Notes: generated by a model from the letters alone, not told the origin. Positions 40,463-50,982 are shown, counted from the stretch's first letter. The stretch: 64,000 nucleotides of DNA from ZC4RG35 sp040878345 (GCA_040878345.1 JBBDML010000014.1:1-64000); one strand, 5' to 3'. A program made the numbers and translations.

Positions 40463-42418
40463 ATGGCGAAGCGGCAAATATCCTGGGGTGGCCCCCTGGG
40501 GCCCATATCGATGAACGAGCACTCACCCGCCGAGCCGGCCCACTCCCCAGATCAAGGGCCACAGGCCAGATACGCATATCTACGCAGTGACGGGACTGCC
40601 TACATCCTGGCGGGGAGCGCCATCGCCGGAATCGCCGCCTATGCCTATCAGATCTTGGGGGGCCGGACCCTGGGGACCGAGGCTTTCGCCCCGGTATCGG
40701 TCCTCCTCACCGTCCACTTCCTCACCTTCATCGTCATCCTCCTCCCCATCGAGCAACTTGTGGTCAGGAGGCTGACCATCGATCGCACCCGTTCCGGCCT
40801 GCCCCAACCTGCATGGTGGCTGGCGGGGCTGACAGTGGCCGGCGCCACCATCTTCGCCACAGTCGGCGTCGACGACTACCTCAACGGGGACGGACGATTC
40901 ATCTTCTTCACCGCGCTCACCGTGGCCACCCACTTCCTGTTCTCAGCGGCGAGGGGCCACCTCGCCGGATGGCGGAGGTTCCGCGACTACGGGAACTCGT
41001 CGGCGGCGGCATCGCTGGTCAGGCTCTTCATCGCCATCGTGATCACGCTGGTCCACCCCTCGGCTTCGGGGTTCGCGCTCGGCCTGATCGCCGGGCCTTT
41101 GATCGTGATGCTCTGGCGGCCATTCCGGGCGGTGAAGGTGGACCGGGAGGAGCTGGACGAGGAGGCCCGCCTGAGTGTGGACGACCGTGGCCTGCTCTGG
41201 GGCTTGGTGCTCGCCGCTGCCGCCTCGCAGGCACTCCTACTCAGCGGCCCGGTGGTGGTGGGCATCTTGGGAGGCTCGGCGGTGGAGATCAGCATCGCCT
41301 TTGCCGCTTTCACACTGGGCCGGGCCCCCCTTGTCTTCGGCTACAACCTCCTGGCACGGGCTCTCCCCCCCTTCACGGAGATGGCGGCGAGGGGTGAACG
41401 GGCCGAGCTCAGGGCATGGGCCAGGGGAATGGCGTGGGCGGGTGCCGGTCTGGGTGTGGTGGCCGGGGCCCTGGGTTGGCTCCTCGGCCCATGGGTGATA
41501 GAGGTGGCCTTCGGCGCAGGGTTCGTCAGCAGCCGGCTCGACGCCGCGGTGATATCGGTGGGAGTGATATTTGCCGGTGTCGGTCTCTTCGTGGGACAGA
41601 TCCTGGTGGCACGGGGGGAGTCGGGTCGTCTCGGCTTGGCCTGGCTCGGTGGCCTGGGCGCTGGCATCGCCGCCATCGCGGTGACGCCGGCGGGCCCGGT
41701 GACCAGGGTCACCATTGGCTTCGCTTCCGGTGCCCTGGTGGCGATGTTGGCACTGGTCACCGGGGCGGTTAAGGCTGGTGTGCAAGAAGCCAAAGGCGAT
41801 GCGGCCGCCTTCGTGGTGACGAAGAGGACCATCGACATCGCGGTCTCCCTTTTCATCCTGGTCCTCACCACCCCGATCGTCCTGGTCGCGGGATTGGCGG
41901 TGCGGATCAGCTCCCCCGGCCCGATCTTCTTCAAGCAGACCAGGGTGGGCCGCGACGCCAGGCAGTTCGGGTTGGTCAAGATTCGCACCATGGAGGCCGA
42001 CGCCGACGAATCGGTGTTCGCAGAGCATCTGGCGAGGCTCGAGGCCTCCCGCCACAGTGAGACAGCCCCTGCCATCCGCATCTCGGACGACGACCGGGTG
42101 ACTTCCGTCGGACGATTCCTCAGGAGGTGGTCGATCGACGAGCTCCCCAACTTCTGGAACGTGCTCAGGGGATCCATGTCTTTGGTCGGCCCGCGTCCCC
42201 TGGTCCCAGCCGAAGCCGAGCTGGTCGGCCTCGACAGCTCCAGGTTCACGGTCAAGCCGGGGATCACCGGCCTGGCTCAGATCGAGGGTCGGGACAGCAT
42301 CACCATGAAGGAACGGACCGAGCTCGACGAGGCCTACGTGCGGGACCGGTCACCGGGGCTCGACACCCGGATCATGATCAAGACGATCAAGGCGGTGTTC
42401 ACCGAACCCGGTGAGTAG
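40463..42418 (+). CDS. Fusion of Wzx-like flippase and polyprenyl glycosylphosphotransferase
   Basis: 651 residues; an ATG at 40511 is an alternative start (TATCCT at 40479 would favour it). Residues about 45-440 form ten to twelve membrane helices of a MATE/MOP-type polysaccharide flippase (YILAGSAIAGIAAYAYQILG, FGYNLLARALPPF). Residues about 455-651 are a bacterial sugar transferase: KRTIDIAVSLFILVLTTPIV, SSPGPIFFKQTRVGRDARQF, KIRTMEADAD, RRWSIDELPNFWNVLRGSMS and VGPRPLVPAE. One chain thus holds the enzyme that starts a lipid-linked glycan and the exporter that flips it, two functions normally in separate genes. Frame and coding character are continuous, so it is not a sequencing fusion by eye. 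Confidence 0.85.
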   Translation: MAKRQISWGGPLGPISMNEHSPAEPAHSPDQGPQARYAYLRSDGTAYILAGSAIAGIAAYAYQILGGRTLGTEAFAPVSVLLTVHFLTFIVILLPIEQLVVRRLTIDRTRSGLPQPAWWLAGLTVAGATIFATVGVDDYLNGDGRFIFFTALTVATHFLFSAARGHLAGWRRFRDYGNSSAAASLVRLFIAIVITLVHPSASGFALGLIAGPLIVMLWRPFRAVKVDREELDEEARLSVDDRGLLWGLVLAAAASQALLLSGPVVVGILGGSAVEISIAFAAFTLGRAPLVFGYNLLARALPPFTEMAARGERAELRAWARGMAWAGAGLGVVAGALGWLLGPWVIEVAFGAGFVSSRLDAAVISVGVIFAGVGLFVGQILVARGESGRLGLAWLGGLGAGIAAIAVTPAGPVTRVTIGFASGALVAMLALVTGAVKAGVQEAKGDAAAFVVTKRTIDIAVSLFILVLTTPIVLVAGLAVRISSPGPIFFKQTRVGRDARQFGLVKIRTMEADADESVFAEHLARLEASRHSETAPAIRISDDDRVTSVGRFLRRWSIDELPNFWNVLRGSMSLVGPRPLVPAEAELVGLDSSRFTVKPGITGLAQIEGRDSITMKERTELDEAYVRDRSPGLDTRIMIKTIKAVFTEPGE

Positions 42419-42441
42419 TCGGGTCCTGGGACGACCTGGCA

Positions 42442-42507
42442 ATGCATTTGCACCAGGGCTCGGTAGACGCACCCGCATACAAATGCATCGCACTCAACAG
42501 GTACCCT
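42442..42507 (+). promoter_or_regulatory. Promoter/operator of first M20 gene
   Basis: Inverted ATGCATTTG (42442-42450) and CAAATGCAT (42480-42488), then TACCCT (42502-42507) eight bases before the ATG. The right half-site lies where a -35 element would be, which fits repression. The same arrangement precedes the second M20 gene. Confidence 0.6.
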
Positions 42508-42515
42508 CGCCGCTC

Positions 42516-43661
42516 ATGACCCGCAAGGACACCGCTGAGCAGGCGTTTGCCGCAGTCGAGAGCGAACTCCGCGAGATCTCGCATTGGATGTACCACCACC
42601 CCGAGTTGGCGTACGCCGAGCACCAGTCGTCGAGCCGTATCTCCCGCTTCCTCGGTGAGCACGGGATGTCCGTGACCTACCCGGCCCATGGCCTGGACAC
42701 CGCCTTCGAGGCGACCGCGGGCACTTCGGGCCCGAGGGTGGTGATCTGCTGTGAGTACGACGCCCTCCCCGGTGTGGGACATGCCTGCGGCCACAACATC
42801 ATCGCCACCGCTGCTGCCGGTGCCGGGGCCGCCCTGGCCGGGCAGGCTGGGGAGCTAGAGATCAGGATCACCGTCCTGGGCACACCCGCCGAAGAGGCCG
42901 GCGGGGGCAAGATCGACCTCATCAACGCCGGTGCCTTCGAAGACGTCGCCGCCGCCATGATGATCCACCCCGAGGGCAACGACGACGTGATCGATGGCAG
43001 GGCCCTGGCCATCCAGGCATTCGTCGTCGAGTTCCACGGAAAAGCCTCACACGCCTCGGGGGCGCCGCAGCTCGGGGTGAACGCCCTCGACGCCTTCGTA
43101 CAGTCCTACAACAACGTGTCGACCCTTCGGCAACACCTCCTCCCCACCGACCGGGTCCACGGCATGATCACCCACGGTGGTGAGGCGGCCAACGTGATCC
43201 CGGCCTACACGCGGTCGGAGTGGATGGTCCGGGCTCCCTCCGGCGAGCGCCTCACCGAGCTGATCGCAAAGGTCACCAGCTGTTTCGAGGCTGCCGCCAT
43301 GGCTACGGGTAGCCGGGTGGAGATCACCCCCGACGGCCATCCGTACGTTGACCTGATCACCAACCCTGTCATGGCGGGTCTGTACTCGGCGAACTCGACC
43401 GCGTTGGGACGACCGATGCTCACCTGGGATGAGCTGGAAGACCAGCAGGCCGGGTCGACCGACATGGGCAACGTCAGTCATGTGGTCCCTTCGATCCATC
43501 CCTCCCTCGTCGTCGAGGCCAACGGGGCCGTGAACCACCAACCCGAGTTCGCCGCCGCAACCATCACCCCATCGGGTGACCTGGCCATCAGGGATGGCGC
43601 CCTGGGGATGGCCTGGACGGTGATAGATCTCGCCGAGAAAGATCTCTGGGACCAGCTCTAG
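42516..43661 (+). CDS. M20D-family amidohydrolase, first tandem copy
   Basis: 381 residues from the ATG at 42516. Zinc peptidase family M20 (AbgB/PM20D2-like amidohydrolases): ICCEYDALPGVGHACGHN (metal Cys/His), LGTPAEEAGGGK with the catalytic Glu, MMIHPEGND, and FHGKASHASGAPQLGVNALD for the lid domain. It hydrolyses N-acyl amino acids, dipeptides or p-aminobenzoyl-glutamate-like amides. The second copy, of exactly the same length, follows directly, and a peptide ABC transporter comes next. Leaderless start after TACCCT. Confidence 0.9.
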   Translation: MTRKDTAEQAFAAVESELREISHWMYHHPELAYAEHQSSSRISRFLGEHGMSVTYPAHGLDTAFEATAGTSGPRVVICCEYDALPGVGHACGHNIIATAAAGAGAALAGQAGELEIRITVLGTPAEEAGGGKIDLINAGAFEDVAAAMMIHPEGNDDVIDGRALAIQAFVVEFHGKASHASGAPQLGVNALDAFVQSYNNVSTLRQHLLPTDRVHGMITHGGEAANVIPAYTRSEWMVRAPSGERLTELIAKVTSCFEAAAMATGSRVEITPDGHPYVDLITNPVMAGLYSANSTALGRPMLTWDELEDQQAGSTDMGNVSHVVPSIHPSLVVEANGAVNHQPEFAAATITPSGDLAIRDGALGMAWTVIDLAEKDLWDQL

Positions 43662-43678
43662 TTGTCGGAGACCTGGCA

Positions 43679-43744
43679 ATGCATTTGCACCAGGGCTCGA
43701 TAAGCGCACCCGCATGCAAATGCATCGCACTCAAGCGGTACCCT
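43679..43744 (+). promoter_or_regulatory. Promoter/operator of second M20 gene
   Basis: Inverted ATGCATTTGCA (43679-43689) and TGCAAATGCAT (43715-43725), eleven-base arms, then TACCCT (43739-43744) eight bases before the ATG at 43753. About 75 bases here are nearly identical to the region before the first copy, so the regulatory region was duplicated along with the gene and kept. Confidence 0.65.
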
Positions 43745-43752
43745 CGCCGGTC

Positions 43753-44898
43753 ATGAGTCCCAAGGAGACAGCAGAGGAAGCCTTCGCCGCGGTCGAGGGG
43801 GAGCTCCGCACGATCAGCCACTGGATGTACGAGAACCCGGAGCTCGGGTTCAAGGAGTTCGAGTCGTCACGGCGTCTCGCCGATTACCTCGGCGACCACG
43901 GGTTCTCGGTTGTCTACCCGGCCCATGGCCTCGACACCGCTTTCGAGGCGACCGCCGGCACTTCGGGCCCGAGAGTGGTCATCTGCTGTGAGTACGACGC
44001 CCTCCCCGAAGTGGGCCATGCCTGCGGGCACAACATCATCGCCACCGCCGCCCTTGGCGCCGGGATCGCCGTCGCCGGTCTCGCCGATCAGTTGGGGATA
44101 AGGGTCACCGTCCTGGGCACACCCGCCGAGGAGGGAGGCGGAGGCAAGGTGGAGCTGATCAATGCCGGCGCCTTCGAAGACGCCGCCGCCGCCATGATGA
44201 TCCACCCCAGCCCTGAGGACGAGCTCGATCCCTCATTCCAGGCGAGGGAGTCTTTCAGCGTGGAGTACTTCGGCAAGGAGACCCACGCCGCATTTGCGCC
44301 CCACGTCGGGATCAATGCGCTCGACGGGTTCGTTCAGGCCTACCTCAACGTGGCCACCCTGCGCCAGCACCTCTTGGGGAGCGACCGGGTCCATTGCATC
44401 ATCAACCACGGGGGCGATGCGTCCAACATCATCCCGGCCTACACCCGTTCGACGTGGGGGATTCGGTCGGCCACCAATGAGCGACTCCAGGAACTGATCC
44501 CCAGGGTCAAGGCGTGCTTCGAGGCCGCGGCCATCGCCACCGGGTGTCGGGTGGAGGTCACGTCGGTGGACCATCCCTATCTGAACATGGTCAACAACCG
44601 GATGATGACCTCCCTGTTCAAGGCGAACTCGGAGGGCCTGGGAAGGCCGATGCCACTCGAGGCCGAGCTCGGCGCCCAGGGCGGCTCATCGGACATGGGA
44701 AACGTGAGCCAGGTGGTCCCCTCGATCCATCCGATGATCGGCCTGGCGTCGGCTGGTGCGGTCAACCATCAGAAGGAGTTCGCCGCCGCCACCATCACCG
44801 AATCGGGTGATCAGGCGATCCGGGATGGGGCATTGGCCATGGCATACACCGTGATAGATCTTGCCGAGCAGGGCCTATGGAATCAGCTCACCAGCTGA
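43753..44898 (+). CDS. M20D-family amidohydrolase, second tandem copy
   Basis: 381 residues from the ATG at 43753, paralogous throughout to the preceding gene: ICCEYDALPEVGHACGHN, LGTPAEEGGGGK, MMIHPSPEDELDP, YFGKETHAAFAPHVGINALD. Differences concentrate in the substrate-facing stretch after MMIHP and near GSSDMGNVSQVVPSIHP, which suggests that the copies have different substrates. Same leaderless promoter type. The pair probably processes peptides or acyl-amino acids imported by the transporter encoded downstream. Confidence 0.9.
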   Translation: MSPKETAEEAFAAVEGELRTISHWMYENPELGFKEFESSRRLADYLGDHGFSVVYPAHGLDTAFEATAGTSGPRVVICCEYDALPEVGHACGHNIIATAALGAGIAVAGLADQLGIRVTVLGTPAEEGGGGKVELINAGAFEDAAAAMMIHPSPEDELDPSFQARESFSVEYFGKETHAAFAPHVGINALDGFVQAYLNVATLRQHLLGSDRVHCIINHGGDASNIIPAYTRSTWGIRSATNERLQELIPRVKACFEAAAIATGCRVEVTSVDHPYLNMVNNRMMTSLFKANSEGLGRPMPLEAELGAQGGSSDMGNVSQVVPSIHPMIGLASAGAVNHQKEFAAATITESGDQAIRDGALAMAYTVIDLAEQGLWNQLTS

Positions 44899-44963
44899 CC
44901 GGCCCATGCTCGGAAAGGCCACCTAACTAGGCTTTACCCAGTGCTCATCACACCTCGCGCCGC

Positions 44964-44969
44964 TAATCT
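44964..44969 (+). promoter_or_regulatory. -10 box TAATCT, leaderless oppD
   Basis: TAATCT six bases before the GTG at 44976. Confidence 0.55.
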
Positions 44970-44975
44970 GCCCTT

Positions 44976-45970
44976 GTGACCTCGACCCTGAGCGCGCCGG
45001 TACTCCAGGTCTCCGATCTGACAACCCAGTTCGTAACCCAGGACGGAGTGGTCCATGCGGTGAACGGGGTCAGCTTCGCACTCAACCGCGGGGAGTTCCT
45101 AGGCATTGTCGGCGAGAGCGGGTCGGGCAAGAGCGTCACCATGATGTCGTTGCTCAGACTCATCCCGATGCCTCCTGGGGAGATCGTCTTAGGGACCGCG
45201 ATCTTCGGGGGCAAGGATTTGATCACCATGGAGCTCGAAGACCTGAGGGACGTCAGGGGCGGGGAGATCGGCTTCATCTTCCAAGACCCGCTGACCTCGC
45301 TCAACCCGGTCCTCACCGTGGGATTCCAGATCGAGGAGTCGCTCCGGATCCACACCGAGCTCACCGATGATGAACGGCCCGTGCGGGCTCAGGAATTGCT
45401 GGAGCTGGTGGGGATCCCGGCGGCGAAGCAACGACTCGAAAGCTACCCCCACGAGCTGTCGGGTGGGATGCGACAGCGGGTGATGATCGCCATGTCCCTA
45501 GCTTGTTACCCACAGGTGATCATCGCCGACGAGCCGACCACGGCCCTCGATGTCACCATCCAGGCTCAGATCATCGAGATCGTCAAGGAGCTGAGAGAGC
45601 GACTGGGGACCGCGGTGATCTGGATCACCCACGACCTGGGCGTGATCGCCGGGCTGGCCGACCGGGTATTGGTGATGTATGGCGGCCAGATCGTCGAGGA
45701 GGCTCTCGTCGGGGAGCTCTACGCCTCGCCCCAGCACCCCTACACCGAGGGCTTGCTCGGATCGATCCCCCGACTCGACCAGAAAGGGTCGAAGCTGATC
45801 AACATCCAAGGCCAGCCGCCCAGCCTGTACTCGAAACCGATGAGTTGCTCGTTTGCCCCGAGGTGCCCATACGCGTTCGACAGGTGCCTGCAGGAGAACC
45901 CGCCATTGATGCAGGTGTCCGATGGCCACTACTCGGCATGCTGGTGGGACATCGACAACGCGAGGCCGAG

Positions 45971-45974
<4 letters not shown>
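44976..45974 (+). CDS. oppD: Peptide ABC transporter ATP-binding protein (OppD/DppD-like)
   Basis: 332 residues from a GTG. Walker A GESGSGKSVTMMSLLRL, Q-loop IFQDPLTSLNPVLTV, signature LSGGMRQRVMIAMSLA, Walker B VIIADEPTTALDVT, H-loop WITHDLGVIAG. The C-terminal oligopeptide-type extension has Cys-rich CSFAPRCPYAFDRCLQENPP, which binds an iron-sulfur cluster in some family members. First gene of the operon, leaderless start. Works as a pair with the overlapping OppF-like subunit. Confidence 0.9.
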
Positions 45975-46993
<1,019 letters not shown>

Positions 46994-47106
46994 CCATGGG
47001 TTCGCCCGTCGGCGCAACCCGATTCGAGACGCCCTTTGACGCGATTACTGGTACCGTGAAACCACGCCAGGGCGTTCGGTCCTGGTGGTACGGAGGAGAA
47101 AACTCT

Positions 47107-48900
47107 ATGAAGAAATGGACATGGCTGGGGCTGGTCGCCGCATTCGCATTAGTGCTTGCGGCCTGTAGTCCCAGCGATACCGGTAGCACCACCACAGCCG
47201 CGGGCCCTGGCACGACGGCTGAGCCTGGTGGTTCTACCACCACCCCTGGCCCGGCAGTGGAAGCCGGCACGGGTGGGGAGCTGCTCCTGTTGCAGTGGCA
47301 GGCTCCATCACAGGCCAACCCCTATCTATCGACCGGAACCAAAGACTTGCTGGCCAGCTCCCTGGTCCTCGAGGCTCTGGCTGAGTACGACCCGGTTGGC
47401 GGGATCGTCCCCGCACTGGCGGCGGAGATCCCGTCCGCGGACAACGGAGGCCTCCCCGAAGACCAGATGTCGATCACCTGGGTACTCCAGGAGGGTTTGA
47501 CCTGGTCGGACGGGACCCCGGTGACGGCGGATGACGTCGTCTTCAGCTGGGAGTACTGCTCCGACGCCCTGACCGGTTGCGCCGCCGACTTCACCACTGT
47601 GGAGAGCGTGGTAGCTGTCGATGACCTCACGGTCACCGTCAACTTCGTCTCACCGCAGCCGTTCCCCTTCCTGCACTTTGTCGGGTTCACCACCCCGGTC
47701 ATCCAGAGGGCCCAGTTCGCCGACTGTGTCGGCGAGGCGGCGAAGGCCTGCACCGAGCAGAACTTCGCCCCGGTGGGCACCGGCCCCTACATGGTCACCG
47801 AGTTGAGGCCAGAGGACACTGTCACCTACGCCTTCAACCCGAGCTACCGCGGCGTTGCCGAGGGCAAGCCGTACTTCGGTACCGTGACCATCAAGGGTGG
47901 CGGTGACGCCGAGGCTTCGGCACGTTCGGTGTTGGAGATCGCTGAGGCCGACTACGGGTGGAACCTCCAGGTTGCCCCCGAGATCCTCGGTCCGATGGAA
48001 GCAGCCGGCAACGGCCGTGTCGCAACCGCGTTCACGTCCAGCGTCGAGCACATCAACTTCAACCAGACCGACCCGGCCGACGATGAGAACCGCAGCGACT
48101 ACGCCGGCGGTGCCAACCCCCACCCGGTGTTCTTCGACAACCCTGATCTGATCAGGGCGCTGTCGATGGCCATCAACCGGGAGGAGTTGGTCGCAGTCGG
48201 CTACGGCGCAACCGGGGCCCCCACCTGCAACATCTGGCCGGTGGGTGCTCAGAACTCGACCAACAACGACTGGTGTCTGACCCAGGACGTGGCGGGTGCG
48301 ATAGCGCTGCTCGACCAGATCGGCGCTGTCGACTCCGATGGCGATGGTGTTCGTGAGTGGGAAGGAATCCCGCTCGAGTTCGACTACGTCACCTCGACCA
48401 ACGCGGTGCGGCAGTCGAACCAGGCGCTGATCGAGGCCTACTGGGCCGAGATCGGTGTGGTTGCCAACATGAGTAACGAGGACGCAGCGCTGTTCTTCGA
48501 TGGCACCAACGCCAGTGACGCTTCCATCTGGAAGTTCTTCACCGACATCGAGATGTTCACCAACAGCTCGGTCGGCCCTGACGCCCAGGGCTACCTGGTT
48601 ACGTACGTAACGTCTCAGATCCCGGAGTCGACCAACAACTACGCCGGTGGCAACATCCCGCGCTACGCCAGTGCGGAATACGACGCCACCTGGGACGAGC
48701 TGGCGGCCACCCCGCTGGACGACCCGGCCCGTGACGAACTGGTGATCGCGCTGAACGACCTCGTTGTCCAGAGCGGCGCCATCGTCCCGTTGATCAACCG
48801 TGCCTCGGTGTCGGCATTCGCCAATGACATCCAGGGCGTCGGGGACCTCAACGGATGGGACTCGGAGTACTGGAACGTCGAGAACTGGACACGTGGCTAG
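47107..48900 (+). CDS. Peptide-type ABC transporter substrate-binding lipoprotein
   Basis: 597 residues from the ATG at 47107, with GGAGGA nine bases upstream. Lipoprotein signal (LVAAFALVLAACSPS), a Thr-rich linker, then a family 5 solute-binding protein (SBP_bac_5): LTWSDGTPVTADDVVFSWEY, PVGTGPYMVTELRPEDTVTY, ALSMAINREELVAVGYG. It captures oligopeptides or similar solutes outside the membrane. The 113-base gap before it suggests its own promoter, and a strong hairpin follows it, so it is likely made in excess over the membrane parts. Confidence 0.9.
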   Translation: MKKWTWLGLVAAFALVLAACSPSDTGSTTTAAGPGTTAEPGGSTTTPGPAVEAGTGGELLLLQWQAPSQANPYLSTGTKDLLASSLVLEALAEYDPVGGIVPALAAEIPSADNGGLPEDQMSITWVLQEGLTWSDGTPVTADDVVFSWEYCSDALTGCAADFTTVESVVAVDDLTVTVNFVSPQPFPFLHFVGFTTPVIQRAQFADCVGEAAKACTEQNFAPVGTGPYMVTELRPEDTVTYAFNPSYRGVAEGKPYFGTVTIKGGGDAEASARSVLEIAEADYGWNLQVAPEILGPMEAAGNGRVATAFTSSVEHINFNQTDPADDENRSDYAGGANPHPVFFDNPDLIRALSMAINREELVAVGYGATGAPTCNIWPVGAQNSTNNDWCLTQDVAGAIALLDQIGAVDSDGDGVREWEGIPLEFDYVTSTNAVRQSNQALIEAYWAEIGVVANMSNEDAALFFDGTNASDASIWKFFTDIEMFTNSSVGPDAQGYLVTYVTSQIPESTNNYAGGNIPRYASAEYDATWDELAATPLDDPARDELVIALNDLVVQSGAIVPLINRASVSAFANDIQGVGDLNGWDSEYWNVENWTRG

Positions 48901-48929
48901 AGCTTCGTAGTCCAAATCGACACAGTCGA

Positions 48930-48966
48930 AAGAGGGGCCTTTCAGGAAACCTGAAAGGCCCCTCTT
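48930..48966 (+). terminator. Perfect 17-base hairpin between binding protein and permease genes
   Basis: AAGAGGGGCCTTTCAGG, loop AAA, then the exact complement ending CCCCTCTT, followed by GCTAT. Probably a partial terminator or 3' stabiliser that sets a high ratio of binding protein to permease. Confidence 0.75.
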
Positions 48967-49004
48967 GCTATGCTGACGTCTTGCGGAACTGGCACGGATA
49001 GCCC

Positions 49005-50018
49005 ATGGGTCGTTATGTGATACGGCGGATGCTGTTTGCCATCCCCACACTCGTCGTCATAAGCCTGATCATCTTCGCCATCCTCGACCTGGCGCCGGGC
49101 GATCCGACATCACAGCTCCCACTCACCCTGCCCGCCGAGATCAGGGAGCAGATCCGGGAGTCGCTCGGCATCAACGACCCATTCCTGATCAAATGGGTCA
49201 AATGGATGAGGCTCATGTTCATCAATGAGCCGCTCAATGCCATCGAGAACATCTTCAACGTCTGCATCGGCGAATGCGAAGGGAGGGCCCGGATCATCTC
49301 GTGGTCGTCCCGGGCCCCGGCCATCGACGTCATAATGCAGCGGATCCCCCAGACCCTGTGGGTGCTGGGGCTGGCATTCGTCATCGGCACCCTGATCGCC
49401 ATCCCGGTGGGGATCATCTCGGCCTACAAGCAGTACTCGGCCTTCGACAACGTTGGAACCTTATTCTCGACGATTGGGTTCTCGGTGCCCACTTTCTTCA
49501 CCGGTCTCCTCGCCATCGTCATCTTCAGCGTCACCCTCGACTGGTTCCCCTCGTTCTACGACACCACTCTCGTGGTCAACAGTTGGGAGACCCTGGTGCG
49601 GCAGGTCAAGCAGATGATCATGCCGGTGGCGGTCCTCTCCCTGTTCAACGCCGCCGCCCTGAGCCGGTTCACCAGGGCATCGATGCTCGACAACCTCAAC
49701 GAGGACTATGTCCGCACCGCCCGGTCCAAGGGCGTCAGTGAGAGGAAAGTGGTGATGACCCACGTCCTCCGCAACAGCCTGATACCGGTGGTCACTCTGC
49801 TCGCCCTGCAGATCCCGGGCATCTTCGGGGGGGCGATCATCACCGAGCAGATCTTCCGGATCAACGGCCTGGGACAGTTGCTGATCGTCGCCATCGGGCA
49901 ATCGGACGTGCCCATGGTCCAGACCCTCACCTTCATCTTCGCAGTGTTGATCGTGGTCTTCAATCTGGTGGCCGACGTGACATACGGTTTTCTCGACCCT
50001 CGAATCAGATACGACTGA
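49005..50018 (+). CDS. Peptide ABC transporter permease (DppB/OppB-like)
   Basis: 337 residues, six membrane helices. N-terminal MGRYVIRRMLFAIPTLVVIS is the usual DppB start. A large periplasmic loop (about 50-105) contains an unusual Cys-bearing stretch, IFNVCIGECEGRARI. The EAA motif is DYVRTARSKGVSERKVVMTH. The C-terminus FNLVADVTYGFLDPRIRYD is typical. Forms the channel with the next gene. Confidence 0.9.
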   Translation: MGRYVIRRMLFAIPTLVVISLIIFAILDLAPGDPTSQLPLTLPAEIREQIRESLGINDPFLIKWVKWMRLMFINEPLNAIENIFNVCIGECEGRARIISWSSRAPAIDVIMQRIPQTLWVLGLAFVIGTLIAIPVGIISAYKQYSAFDNVGTLFSTIGFSVPTFFTGLLAIVIFSVTLDWFPSFYDTTLVVNSWETLVRQVKQMIMPVAVLSLFNAAALSRFTRASMLDNLNEDYVRTARSKGVSERKVVMTHVLRNSLIPVVTLLALQIPGIFGGAIITEQIFRINGLGQLLIVAIGQSDVPMVQTLTFIFAVLIVVFNLVADVTYGFLDPRIRYD

Positions 50019-50035
50019 ACAGCTGGGACGGATCA

Positions 50036-50977
50036 ATGGCTACGACACAGGAACGAATCGGAGAACAGGCGCAGGCGCCGATCAAGGAGGCCGGGGAGAG
50101 GTATCGGTCACTGCGCTCCGACGTCTGGCGCCAGTTCAAGCGTCACAAAGGCGCCATGGTGGGGCTAGTGATCCTGGGCATCGTGGTCATCGCCACCATC
50201 CTCGGTCCGATCCTCTACCCGCTGGACCCGTACGCCATCGACACCGCGATCGCCAACCAGACCCCGTCCTGGGATCACCCGATGGGAACCGACAACCTGG
50301 GTCGTGACGTGATGGCCCGGATCCTGGTCGGGGGGAGAATCTCGCTGGCGGTCGGGTTCACCGCCATGCTCTTCGGTCTGGTCCTCGGCACCGCCATCGG
50401 CATCCTCTCGGGGTTCTTCAAGAAGCTGGACAGCCCGCTGATGCGGTTCACCGACCTGTTCTTGGCGCTTCCCATCCTCCCTCTGCTCCTGGTGGTCATC
50501 ATGTTGTTCCGGGAGAGCCTCAAGAACGCCTTTGGCGAGGAAATGGGGATCTTCTTACTGGTGGTGTTCATCATCGGGGCCACCAGCTGGATGCAAACCT
50601 CGCGGGTGGTGAGGGGGGAGGTCCTCGCCATCAAGGAGGAGGAGTTCGTGGTGGCCGCCCACAGCATCGGCACCCGGAAGCGAAACGTGGTGATGCGCCA
50701 CATCCTCCCCAACGTGCTCAGCCCGGTGATGGTGTCCGGCGCCCTGGGCGTCGCCGCAGCCATCCTCACCGAGTCGGCGCTGTCCTTCCTCGGCCTGGGG
50801 TTCCCCGCCAGCTTCCCCACCTGGGGCCGGCTCCTATTCGACGCCAAGGACTACCTCCAGCTCAACCCGATGCGGGTGATCTGGCCCGGGATCATGATCT
50901 CGGCGACGGTGATGAGCGTGAACTTCATCGGTGATGGGATCCGGGACGCCCTCGATCCCAAGCTGCGAAGCCGCTGA
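50036..50977 (+). CDS. Peptide ABC transporter permease (DppC/OppC-like)
   Basis: 313 residues. An N-terminal cytosolic tail of about 45 residues is followed by six helices. Typical DppC pattern: WDHPMGTDNLGRDVMARIL, GGRISLAVGFTAMLFGLVLG, EAA-type loop EEFVVAAHSIGTRKRNVVMR, and FIGDGIRDALDPKLRSR at the end. Last gene of the operon, followed by palindromic repeat copy G. Confidence 0.9.
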   Translation: MATTQERIGEQAQAPIKEAGERYRSLRSDVWRQFKRHKGAMVGLVILGIVVIATILGPILYPLDPYAIDTAIANQTPSWDHPMGTDNLGRDVMARILVGGRISLAVGFTAMLFGLVLGTAIGILSGFFKKLDSPLMRFTDLFLALPILPLLLVVIMLFRESLKNAFGEEMGIFLLVVFIIGATSWMQTSRVVRGEVLAIKEEEFVVAAHSIGTRKRNVVMRHILPNVLSPVMVSGALGVAAAILTESALSFLGLGFPASFPTWGRLLFDAKDYLQLNPMRVIWPGIMISATVMSVNFIGDGIRDALDPKLRSR

Positions 50978-50982
50978 TTCCT

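Noticed and set aside
45503..45970. Extended N-terminus of the OppF-like protein
   Set aside because: The extension overlaps oppD in another frame; the ATGA overlap at 45971 gives the usual family start.
47650..49050. 466-codon minus-strand frame antisense to the peptide-binding protein
   Set aside because: Shadow of a well-supported SBP_bac_5 gene; it would also read through the perfect terminator hairpin.
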